Assembly (NCBI RefSeq): GCF_007993815.1
Contig: NZ_VJWE01000019.1
Span: 62,001 to 126,000 of the forward strand
Origin: Acidovorax delafieldii
GTDB taxonomy: Bacteria; Pseudomonadota; Gammaproteobacteria; Burkholderiales; Burkholderiaceae_C
DNA: 64,000 nt
Direction of reading: 5' to 3'
Shown here in pieces: positions 57,859-64,000 of this stretch. The stretch's first letter is position 1. Each line of letters begins with the position of its first letter. The position numbers and the translations under genes are program-made. The notes under the pieces are model-generated. The model had not been told where the DNA came from, searched no databases, and was given only the letters and a program-made list of their open reading frames with translations.

Positions 57859-59907
57859 ATGTCCTACCTCGTGCTCGCCCGCAAGTACCGTCCCCGCAAT
57901 TTCACCGAGATGGTGGGGCAGGAACATGTGGTCCAAGCCTTGTCGAATGCGCTGACCCAGCAGCGCCTGCACCACGCCTACCTGTTTACCGGTACGCGCG
58001 GCGTGGGCAAGACCACGGTGTCGCGCATCCTGGCCAAGTCGCTCAACTGCCAGGGGGCGGACGGCAATGGCGGCATCACCGCTACGCCCTGCGGCGTGTG
58101 CCAGGCCTGCACCGACATCGACAGCGGCCGCTTTGTGGACTACACCGAGCTGGACGCGGCCTCCAACCGGGGCGTGGACGAAGTGCAAAGCCTGCTGGAG
58201 CAGGCGGTCTACAAGCCGGTGCAGGGGCGCTTCAAGGTCTTCATGATCGACGAAGTGCACATGCTGACCAACACGGCGTTCAACGCCATGCTCAAGACGC
58301 TGGAAGAGCCGCCTGAGTATCTCAAGTTTGTGCTGGCCACGACCGACCCGCAGAAGGTGCCGGTCACGGTGCTGAGCCGCTGCCTGCAGTTCAACCTGCG
58401 CCCCATGGCGCCTGAAACCGTCCTCTCGCACCTCACGCAGGTGCTGGCGACCGAGAACGTGCCTGCCGAGCCCCAGGCGCTGCGCTTGCTCTCACGCGCT
58501 GCGCGGGGCTCCATGCGCGATGCACTGTCGCTGACCGACCAGGCCATTGCCTTCGGTAGCGGCCAGCTGCAGGAAGCCGGTGTGCGCCAGATGCTGGGTG
58601 CGGTGGACCGCTCCTATGTGTTCCGGCTCATCGAAGCGCTCGCCCAGGGTGACGGGAAAACCGTGGTGGAGACCTCGGACACTCTGCGCATGAACGGGCT
58701 GTCTGCCGCCTCCACGCTCGAAGAGATGAGTGCCGTACTGCAGCGCATGGCCGTGTTCCAGGCCGTGCCCCAGATGGCAGGTGCCGTGGACGCAGATGAC
58801 CCCGAGGCTGCTGAAACAGCCCGCCTGTCTGCACTGATGCCCGCCGATGAAACGCAGTTGCTCTACAGCCTGTGCCTGCACGGGCGCGGCGAGTTGGGCC
58901 TGGCGCCCGACGAGTACGCGGCACTCACCATGGTGCTGCTGCGTCTGCTGGCCTTCAAGCCTGCCAGCGGCGTCGGCGAATCGGCTGAAAAAAAAACTCT
59001 GACGCGGGCTGAAACGCCCCCCTCAGGCGCTGTTGCATCAACTGCAGCAGCCCCTGCTGCAGTGGTGGCCACGCCAGGGCCTGTGGGAGGGGCAGCGGTG
59101 AAGCCCCCCCAGGCCCTGCCTGTGCCGTCGGCGCCTGCAGCTCCGGTGCGTGCTGCCCCGCCAGTCCCGTCTGCGGCCCCCGCGCCTGCAGTCCCGGCCC
59201 CCGTTCCGGCAGTGGCTGCAGGCACCGCATCTTCTGGCGCCGGAGACCATCCATCAGAGTCGTTCAACGATTCTGAGCCACCTCCATGGCCGGGTTCTGA
59301 CGAGTCCGGTACGGTGACCACTGCGGCTGCGCCCGCTGCCACGGCGTTGCCGGTACGCACCACCGAGAGGTTTGATCAAAATCCCGGTGTAGCGCAATCA
59401 TTCAAAGCACAGAATGCTCCTGAATATGTAGCAATCCCAGTGCGTGAGTCCCCGGAGCCCGGCGAACGGTTGCAGCCGCTTCCACTGTCTGCCCCGACCC
59501 CGGTATCTGCCCGCTACACCCCCACCGAAGAGGGGGACGTCTGGCATGCCACGGTGCAGCAACTGGTGGCAGCAGAGGCCATCACGGCGCTGGTGCGCGA
59601 ACTGGCCCTGCAGTCACAGCTGGTGGCGCGCGACGGTGGTCACTGGCTGTTGCGCGTCGAGCGCGAGTCGCTCAACCAGCCCACGGCGCGCGAGCGCCTG
59701 CGTGCGGCCCTTGAAGCTGCGGGCCATGCGACCCAGATCAGCGTGGAAGTGGGCGTGGTCATCGACAGCCCCGCCCGTCGCAACGCCGCCGCCGCCGCCG
59801 AGCGCCAACGCCGCGCGGAAGAAATCGTGCACAACGATCCCTTCGTGCAATCGCTGATGCGTGACTACGGCGCGAGAATCGTGCCGGGCAGTATCAAACC
59901 TGCATGA
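57859..59907 (+). CDS. dnaX: DNA polymerase III subunits gamma and tau
   Basis: AAA+ clamp-loader ATPase, 682 residues for tau. The frame is open upstream, but MSYLVLARKYRPRNF is the family N-terminus. Walker A GTRGVGKT is at residues 45-52, the zinc module uses LNC and PCGVCQAC, Walker B is FMIDEVHML, and the sensor arginine region is TVLSRCLQF. Domain III ends near residue 370. A Pro/Ala-rich linker and a C-terminal domain that should bind the alpha and DnaB subunits follow. Nine A residues at 58988-58996 could give a truncated gamma form by slippage. A 44-bp repeat copy lies in the linker. Confidence 0.96.
   Translation: MSYLVLARKYRPRNFTEMVGQEHVVQALSNALTQQRLHHAYLFTGTRGVGKTTVSRILAKSLNCQGADGNGGITATPCGVCQACTDIDSGRFVDYTELDAASNRGVDEVQSLLEQAVYKPVQGRFKVFMIDEVHMLTNTAFNAMLKTLEEPPEYLKFVLATTDPQKVPVTVLSRCLQFNLRPMAPETVLSHLTQVLATENVPAEPQALRLLSRAARGSMRDALSLTDQAIAFGSGQLQEAGVRQMLGAVDRSYVFRLIEALAQGDGKTVVETSDTLRMNGLSAASTLEEMSAVLQRMAVFQAVPQMAGAVDADDPEAAETARLSALMPADETQLLYSLCLHGRGELGLAPDEYAALTMVLLRLLAFKPASGVGESAEKKTLTRAETPPSGAVASTAAAPAAVVATPGPVGGAAVKPPQALPVPSAPAAPVRAAPPVPSAAPAPAVPAPVPAVAAGTASSGAGDHPSESFNDSEPPPWPGSDESGTVTTAAAPAATALPVRTTERFDQNPGVAQSFKAQNAPEYVAIPVRESPEPGERLQPLPLSAPTPVSARYTPTEEGDVWHATVQQLVAAEAITALVRELALQSQLVARDGGHWLLRVERESLNQPTARERLRAALEAAGHATQISVEVGVVIDSPARRNAAAAAERQRRAEEIVHNDPFVQSLMRDYGARIVPGSIKPA
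58988..58996 (+). promoter_or_regulatory. A9 slippery run in dnaX (gamma/tau switch)
   Basis: Nine consecutive A residues follow codon 376 and are read GAA-AAA-AAA-ACT in the tau frame. A -1 shift reaches TGA at 59010-59012, making a protein of about 384 residues. A +1 shift, or loss of one A, reaches TGA at 59000-59002, about 380 residues. The position, just after clamp-loader domain III, is where gamma ends in other bacteria. Confidence 0.65.
59389..59432 (-). repeat. 44-bp AT-rich dispersed repeat, copy in the dnaX linker
   Basis: On the minus strand GCTAC-N9-AGC and a GCGCT at offset 37 fit the family; the middle anchor is GTG. It resembles the dxr copy, sharing GAGCAT and TTGAATGA at nearly the same offsets. 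It lies in the variable Pro/Ala-rich linker. Confidence 0.45.
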
Positions 59908-59958
59908 CGGACAACCTCTGATACTCATTTCACTAGAAACTGAAAAGGAAACCACACC

Positions 59959-60291
59959 ATGTTCAACAAAGGACAACTCGCCGGCCTCATGAAGCAAGCC
60001 CAGGCGATGCAGGACAACCTCAAGAAGGCCCAGGACGAACTGGCTTTTATCGAGGTGGAGGGTGAATCGGGCGCGGGTCTGGTGAAGGTGGTCATGACCT
60101 GCAAGCACGACGTCAAGCGCATCACCATCGACCCGAGCCTGCTGGCCGAAGACAAGGACATGCTGGAAGACCTGGTGGCGGCTGCGTTCAATGCGGCGGT
60201 GCGCAAGGCGGAGGAGACATCTTCGGAGAAGATGGGCAAGCTGACGCAAGGTATGCCAGGCCTCCCCGGCGGCATGAAATTCCCTTTCTGA
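59959..60291 (+). CDS. YbaB/EbfC family nucleoid-associated protein
   Basis: Small DNA-binding protein of 110 residues, normally dimeric and tweezers-shaped. Features are the N-terminal helix ([20 protein letters not shown]), the central strands ([21 protein letters not shown]) and a C-terminal helix with a Gly/Met-rich tail ([13 protein letters not shown]). It lies 51 bases after dnaX and before recR, the standard dnaX-ybaB-recR order. Confidence 0.95.
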   Translation: MFNKGQLAGLMKQAQAMQDNLKKAQDELAFIEVEGESGAGLVKVVMTCKHDVKRITIDPSLLAEDKDMLEDLVAAAFNAAVRKAEETSSEKMGKLTQGMPGLPGGMKFPF

Positions 60292-60304
60292 GGGTTGGCT
60301 ACCG

Positions 60305-60402
60305 AGCGGGCCATCTGCGTCGTTGGGCGGTGCTCGCCATCCTCACGTACTTCAAGTACGTTCCGGTGGCTGTGCTCCGTCCGCCTAGCAGCTGATCCCG
60401 CT
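60305..60402. repeat. 98-bp imperfect palindrome, REP/MITE-like
   Basis: The centre is ACGTACTT-C-AAGTACGT (60345-60361). Imperfectly complementary arms extend about 48 bases each way, from AGCGGG (60305) to CCCGCT (60397-60402), with GGCGG/CCGCC and GCCA/TGGC matching on the way. It fills much of the 243-base ybaB-recR gap and could form one long hairpin. I recall similar units between genes in Comamonadaceae, but I cannot search for them. Confidence 0.65.
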
Positions 60403-60470
60403 CGCTACGCCCTTGAGGGCGGGGTGTGAAGGCAAGGACCACATGCCTGTTGTTTTGCTGGCATCCTTTG

Positions 60471-60498
60471 GGGCTGAGCTTGTCGAAGCCTTGCCCCG
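60471..60498. repeat. REP-like motif GAGCTTGTCGAAG
   Basis: GGGGCTGAGCTTGTCGAAGCC, followed by TTGCCCC, contains the imperfect dyad CTTGTCGAAG inside a partial GGGG/CCCC outer pairing. Short motifs of this kind recur between genes in many Proteobacteria. Only one copy is seen in this window. Confidence 0.35.
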
Positions 60499-60534
60499 CT
60501 CGTTCCTCACATCTTTCCTGCATCGCTCGTTTCC

Positions 60535-61125
60535 ATGTCCACCACCAACTCCCTCGACGTTCTGATCCAGGCGCTGCGCCGGTTGCCGGGAGTGGGGGTG
60601 AAGTCTGCGCAGCGCATGGCGTTCCATCTGCTGCAGCATGATCGCGAAGGGGCGCAGGCCCTGTCGCGGGCGCTCTCGGAAGCGGTGGGCACGGTGCACC
60701 ACTGCGCGCGTTGTCATACGTTCACCGAGGCGGAGGTGTGCAGCACCTGTCTGGACCCTGACCGCGATGCCACGCGGCTGTGCGTGGTGGAGACGCCCGC
60801 TGACCAGTCTGCGCTGGAGCGCACGGGGGCCTTCAAGGGGTTGTACTTCGTGTTGATGGGGCGGCTCAGCCCGCTCGATGGTGTCGGTCCCAAGGAGATC
60901 GGCCTGCACAAGCTCATGGAGCGCGCCACGGATGGCACCGTTCAGGAGGTGATCCTGGCCACCAACTTCAATGCCGAGGGGGAGGCGACTGCGCATGTGA
61001 TCAGCGAGGCCCTGAAGAGCCGTGGGTTGCATGTCACGCGGCTCGCGCGCGGCGTGCCTGTCGGCAGTGAGCTGGAGTACGTGGACCTGGGAACGATCGC
61101 GCATGCGCTGGTGGATCGCCGGTGA
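60535..61125 (+). CDS. recR: Recombination mediator protein RecR
   Basis: Ring-forming DNA-binding protein of 196 residues that helps RecF and RecO load RecA at gaps. An N-terminal helix-hairpin-helix ([20 protein letters not shown]) is followed by a zinc finger ([15 protein letters not shown] with STCLD). A Toprim domain ([17 protein letters not shown]) and the C-terminal Walker-B-like segment ([18 protein letters not shown]) complete it. It lies downstream of ybaB beyond a repeat-filled gap. Confidence 0.96.
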   Translation: MSTTNSLDVLIQALRRLPGVGVKSAQRMAFHLLQHDREGAQALSRALSEAVGTVHHCARCHTFTEAEVCSTCLDPDRDATRLCVVETPADQSALERTGAFKGLYFVLMGRLSPLDGVGPKEIGLHKLMERATDGTVQEVILATNFNAEGEATAHVISEALKSRGLHVTRLARGVPVGSELEYVDLGTIAHALVDRR

Positions 61126-61175
61126 CGCCAGGGCGCCTGCCAGCCCGTCGTCCCGACAATGTCTGCGGCTAAAAT

Positions 61176-61219
61176 ACTCTCAATTTAATAGCTACCAGCG
61201 CTTGTATTTGCTGCGCTGT
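61176..61219 (+). repeat. 44-bp AT-rich dispersed repeat, intergenic copy
   Basis: AGC, GCG and GCG fall at the family offsets; the first anchor is ACTCT. Bases TCAATTTAATAGCT are identical to the lpxB copy at the same offset. It is the only copy outside a gene, lying between recR and the MAPEG gene and ending 20 bases before the latter's start. Confidence 0.6.
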
Positions 61220-61239
61220 TGCCCTCAAAAGCCTCGAAA

Positions 61240-61665
61240 ATGAATACCACCTTGCACGTCGCGCGGTTCACCGTGGCCTATTGGTGCGTGCTGTTCGCAG
61301 CACTGCTGCCCATCGCTTGTGCCTGGTTGGCCAAAAGTGGCAACTTTGGCAAGTCCCGCAAAGAAGGCGGTTTTGACAACCACGATCCGCGCGGCTGGCT
61401 CTCGCGGCAGACCGACTGGCGCGGACGTGCCAACGCAGCGCAGGCCAACAGCTTTGAAGCGCTGCCGTTCTTCATCGGCGCGGTCATCATTGCGCACCTG
61501 CTGGGCGCTGGGCAGACGTTGCTGGACCTGCTGGCGTTGTTGTATGTCTTCCTGCGCATCTTCTACGTGATGATGTACGTGGCCGACATGCCGATGGCCC
61601 GCAGCGCAGTCTGGGCCGGTGGTTTTCTGGTCAATATTGCCATCCTGTTCATCGGGTACCGTTGA
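61240..61665 (+). CDS. MAPEG family membrane protein
   Basis: Inner-membrane protein of 141 residues with four hydrophobic segments. The segments are near residues 8-30, 70-92, 92-112 and 118-138. The central loop has the MAPEG-type arrangement of polar residues before ANAAQANSFEALPFF and the pair RIFYVMMYVAD. The bacterial members have no well-defined role; eukaryotic relatives act on glutathione and eicosanoids. The ATG at 61240 is chosen over an in-frame start 21 bases earlier, because the first helix follows directly. Confidence 0.8.
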   Translation: MNTTLHVARFTVAYWCVLFAALLPIACAWLAKSGNFGKSRKEGGFDNHDPRGWLSRQTDWRGRANAAQANSFEALPFFIGAVIIAHLLGAGQTLLDLLALLYVFLRIFYVMMYVADMPMARSAVWAGGFLVNIAILFIGYR

Positions 61666-61819
61666 GCGCCCCGGGTGCGCGCCATCCGTCTTGCGGTGTG
61701 CTGCGGTTGAAGGCTGTCTATCGCGGTACGTAGTAACCCGCAGGGATTCACCCTGATGCGGTTTCGTCTGTGCTGCGGCACGATTGTTGCAATGCAGCAT
61801 TGTCTTTTTGCCTGATTCC

Positions 61820-62875
61820 ATGTCCCTGCCTCCACTCACCCGCCGCGCCTTTGGCGCTGTATCTGCCTTGTCGGCGGCTGCGGTGTGGGCGCCTGCCATC
61901 CGGGTGCGTGCGCAGACCGATGGTGCTGCTCTCGGGCGAGTGACCGTGGCGGTCGGAGGGCAGGGCGTTCTGTACCACCTGCCGCTGGCGCTGGCCGATG
62001 CGCTGGGGTACTTCCGCCTCGAAGGCCTGGACGTGGTGGTGCGGGACTATTCGGCGGGAGCGCATGCTTGGCAGGCGGTACAGGACGGTGCGGCAGATGT
62101 CTGTTCCGGTGCCTTCGAGCACGTGTTGCGTGCGCAGGCGCGAGGTCATGCGTACCGCGCGCTGGTGCTGCAGGGGCGGGCCCCGCAGCTGGCGCTGGGT
62201 GTGTCACTGCGGTCGGTGCCTGCGTACAAGGACCTGGGTGACCTCGCGGGGCGCAAGGTGGGTGTGTCGTCGGTGGGCTCATCCACTCATCTGGCGGCCA
62301 GCCTGATGCTGATGCGTGCGGGCGTGCCGTTGCGCGATGTGGGTTTTGTGGGGGTGGGCTCGGGTACCAATGCCATGAACGCGCTGCGTTCCGGCCAGGT
62401 GCATGCACTGTGCCATGCCGATCCCATCATGACCTTGCTGGAGCAGAAGGCGGACACCCGCATCGTGGGCGATCTGCGCTCTCTCAAGGCAGCGCAGGAC
62501 ATGTTCAGTGGCACCATGCCCGCCAGTTGCCTGTATGCCCCGCAGGCCTTCATCCAGAAGCAGCCTGCCCAGGCCCAGGCATTGGTCAATGGCGTTGTGC
62601 ATGCGCTCAAGTGGCTGCAGACGGCAGCACCGGCAGACCTGGTGAAGGCGGTGCCTCCGGCCTACCTGATGGGCGACCGGGGGCTCTATCTGGCGGCGTT
62701 CAGCCGGGTGCGCGAGACCTACTCCACCAACGGACTGATGCCGGACGAAGGTCCGGCTACCGCACTGCGCGTGTTGTCGCGCGTGCTGCCCGAACTGGCC
62801 GAGGCCAAGGTCGAACTGGCGCGTACGGCCAGCAACGATCTGGTGCGCAAAGCCCGCCAAAAGTACAGCGTCTGA
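61820..62875 (+). CDS. ABC transporter substrate-binding protein (NitT/TauT type), Tat signal
   Basis: Predicted periplasmic solute receptor of 351 residues of the nitrate/sulfonate/thiamine-precursor class. The N-terminus contains TRRAFGAVSALSAAAVWAP, a twin-arginine signal with a weakly hydrophobic core and cleavage near VRAQ. The mature part (VTVAVGGQGVLYHLPLALADALGYFRLEGL, DVCSGAFEHVLR, GRKVGVSSVGSSTHL) is typical of the NMT1/SsuA fold. No permease or ATPase genes adjoin it here, so the transported compound is unknown. The start at 61820 gives the cleanest signal peptide. Confidence 0.8.
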   Translation: MSLPPLTRRAFGAVSALSAAAVWAPAIRVRAQTDGAALGRVTVAVGGQGVLYHLPLALADALGYFRLEGLDVVVRDYSAGAHAWQAVQDGAADVCSGAFEHVLRAQARGHAYRALVLQGRAPQLALGVSLRSVPAYKDLGDLAGRKVGVSSVGSSTHLAASLMLMRAGVPLRDVGFVGVGSGTNAMNALRSGQVHALCHADPIMTLLEQKADTRIVGDLRSLKAAQDMFSGTMPASCLYAPQAFIQKQPAQAQALVNGVVHALKWLQTAAPADLVKAVPPAYLMGDRGLYLAAFSRVRETYSTNGLMPDEGPATALRVLSRVLPELAEAKVELARTASNDLVRKARQKYSV

Positions 62876-62900
62876 CAAGCCGCTGCGGCGGGAGACCCCA

Positions 62901-62941
62901 AGAGCCTGCTTACCTCTCCTGCGAGATCGTCAACAGGCTCT
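62901..62941 (+). other. Inverted repeat after the substrate-binding protein gene
   Basis: AGAGCCTG (62901-62908) and CAGGCTCT (62934-62941) could form an 8-bp stem with a 25-base loop. It lies 25 bases after the stop codon. No T-run follows. The right arm resembles the CAGGTTCT arm of the inverted repeat between uppS and cdsA (673-690). Confidence 0.35.
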
Positions 62942-63086
62942 GAGGGCCCTGGCATCGACTACAGTGTCAGCCGCCTGCCCACCTGCCACTGCACCGCAAT
63001 CGCACCGTGCGATACGCATTGCGCAGGCTACACACGCAGCACTTGTGCTGCCCCATTCCCGTGCCATTTTTCAAGGACTATCCACC

Positions 63087-63239
63087 ATGTCGCTGAGCCT
63101 CAGCATCGGCCCGCTCGTCTCCCTGATCGCAGGCATCCTCATTCTGGTCATGCCGCGTTTGCTCAGCACCATCGTGGCGCTTTATCTCATCATCATGGGA
63201 ATCCTGGGGCTGCTGGGCATGCACACGCTCCGGTTCTGA
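63087..63239 (+). CDS. DUF3096 family small membrane protein
   Basis: A 50-residue protein made almost entirely of two hydrophobic segments (SIGPLVSLIAGILILVM and STIVALYLIIMGILGLL) joined by PRLL. This is the shape of the DUF3096 family found in many Proteobacteria. AAGGA lies 9 bases before the ATG at 63087, and no homology exists upstream in the open frame. Function unknown; its size and stacked glycine/leucine pattern suggest a membrane oligomer. Confidence 0.75.
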   Translation: MSLSLSIGPLVSLIAGILILVMPRLLSTIVALYLIIMGILGLLGMHTLRF

Positions 63240-63314
63240 TGCATGGGCCCAGCGACCAGCCAAGCAATGCCGGGCTTCGCCGGGCCCAGGTGGCTTTGCT
63301 GAGGCGCCTGCGTC

Positions 63315-64000
63315 TCAGCGGCGCTTGACCTTGGAGGGGGATCCGCCACGCCGCGCAGGCGCTGGAGCCTGGCGTTTGCCCGCGGTGGCGGCCGATGCGC
63401 GAGCGCTGCCGCCGCTGCTGCGCGCCTGACTCTGGCGCACCGGCAGGTACACCACAATCTGCTGGCCCACCTTGAATGCAGCATTCGCCCGCACATCGTT
63501 CCAGTCCGCCACGTTGGCGGCTGCCAACTTGTAGCGCCGCGCAATGCTGGCCACCGTGTCGCCCTTGCCGGCCCGCACCGTGGTGCGGCGGGTGACGATC
63601 TCGGGGGTAAGGCTCAGTTGGCCGTTGTCGGCCAAGTGGGACGACACGTCTTGCCGGGTGGTCGTGGAGCGGGGCACCATCAGCGCCGAGCCTGCTTTGA
63701 TGAGCATGCGCGGCGGGATGTTGTTCATGCTGCGCAGATCCGCCTCGCTCATGCCGGCACGTTGTGCCGCCTCGGCCACCGTCATGGTGGTGGGTACAGA
63801 CCACACGGTCCAGCTCGCGTACTGGCCTTCACGCTTGGCCTCCAGGTTGCGCTGGAAGACCTTGGCGTTGTCCCAGGGCAGCAGGATTTGCGGCGTCCCG
63901 GCGGCGAGGATCACGGGTCGCTTGTACGACGGGTTGAGGGCACGGAAGTCTTCCTCGCGAATACCCGCCAGTGTGGCCACCAGCGACACATCGATGTCGT
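63315..64000 (-). CDS. mltD: MltD-like lytic transglycosylase with LysM domains, 5' end outside window
   Basis: The C-terminal 228 or so residues of a protein that continues past the window edge (the frame reads D-I-D-V-S-L-V-A-T-L-A-G-I at the end). This segment matches the region after the catalytic domain of membrane-bound lytic transglycosylase D. A first LysM-like motif spans WTVWSVPTTMTVAEAAQRAGMSEADLRSMNNI. A second spans VRAGKGDTVASIARRYKL then VADWNDV. The basic low-complexity tail ends SPSKVKRR. The SLT catalytic domain and signal peptide are not visible, so the name rests on the LysM region and the linker. Confidence 0.8.
   Translation of the reverse strand, partial: DIDVSLVATLAGIREEDFRALNPSYKRPVILAAGTPQILLPWDNAKVFQRNLEAKREGQYASWTVWSVPTTMTVAEAAQRAGMSEADLRSMNNIPPRMLIKAGSALMVPRSTTTRQDVSSHLADNGQLSLTPEIVTRRTTVRAGKGDTVASIARRYKLAAANVADWNDVRANAAFKVGQQIVVYLPVRQSQARSSGGSARASAATAGKRQAPAPARRGGSPSKVKRR

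Overview
The window is about 64 kb of GC-rich (roughly two thirds G+C), gene-dense bacterial chromosome. Gene order and protein sequences point to a betaproteobacterium of the order Burkholderiales, most likely family Comamonadaceae (Acidovorax-like). The reasons are the uppS-cdsA-dxr-rseP-bamA-skp-lpxD-fabZ-lpxA-lpxB-rnhB run, carAB-greA, rlmE-ftsH-folP-glmM, and dnaX-ybaB-recR with an SRP RNA just upstream. I see no prophage, transposase, CRISPR array, tRNA or rRNA. Nearly everything is core genome, and no gene-free stretch exceeds 300 bases.

Layout. 1-11.8 kb: envelope biogenesis on the + strand (undecaprenyl-PP synthase, CDP-DAG synthase, DXP reductoisomerase, RseP, BamA, Skp, LpxD, FabZ, LpxA, LpxB, RNase HII, a SpoU-type rRNA methyltransferase). 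12-17.7 kb: carA, carB, greA and a DUF4149 membrane protein. 17.7-19 kb: a two-gene minus-strand unit (YhbY RNA-binding protein and a glycosyltransferase). 19-24.2 kb: rlmE, ftsH, folP, glmM. 24.3-29.7 kb: two minus-strand GGDEF-EAL proteins. 29.8-44.6 kb: a phosphate-response region. 44.5-47.6 kb: a MATE exporter and an ArnT-like membrane protein (minus). 47.7-49.9 kb: rpmE2, rho, trxA (minus). 50-56.2 kb: an AddB/AddA-type nuclease-helicase pair. 56.2-64 kb: a flavoprotein, SRP RNA, dnaX, ybaB, recR, a MAPEG protein, a solute-binding protein, a 50-residue DUF3096 protein and the end of an MltD-like gene.

The most coherent system is the phosphate region. Genes for an OlsB-like acyltransferase, a PlcP-like phosphoesterase and an Agt-like glycosyltransferase lie in tight succession. 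They are followed by ppk1-sixA, a histone-like gene and ppx on the other strand, and pstS-pstC-pstA-pstB-phoU-phoB-phoR. Sequences resembling PhoB boxes (TGTCAY units repeated every 11 bp) occur before the acyltransferase gene, before ppk1 inside the end of the glycosyltransferase gene, and between the divergent ppx and pstS. I infer a phosphate-starvation programme joining uptake, polyphosphate metabolism and replacement of phospholipids by phosphorus-free lipids.

Two other signals stand out. A family of ten related AT-rich 44-bp sequences (spaced pattern GCTAT-N9-AGC-N5-GCG-N12-GCG) is scattered on both strands. Nine copies lie inside ordinary coding genes without obviously lengthening the proteins. 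In addition, dnaX carries a run of nine A residues with stop codons just downstream in both other frames, as expected for a gene that makes both tau and a shorter gamma subunit.
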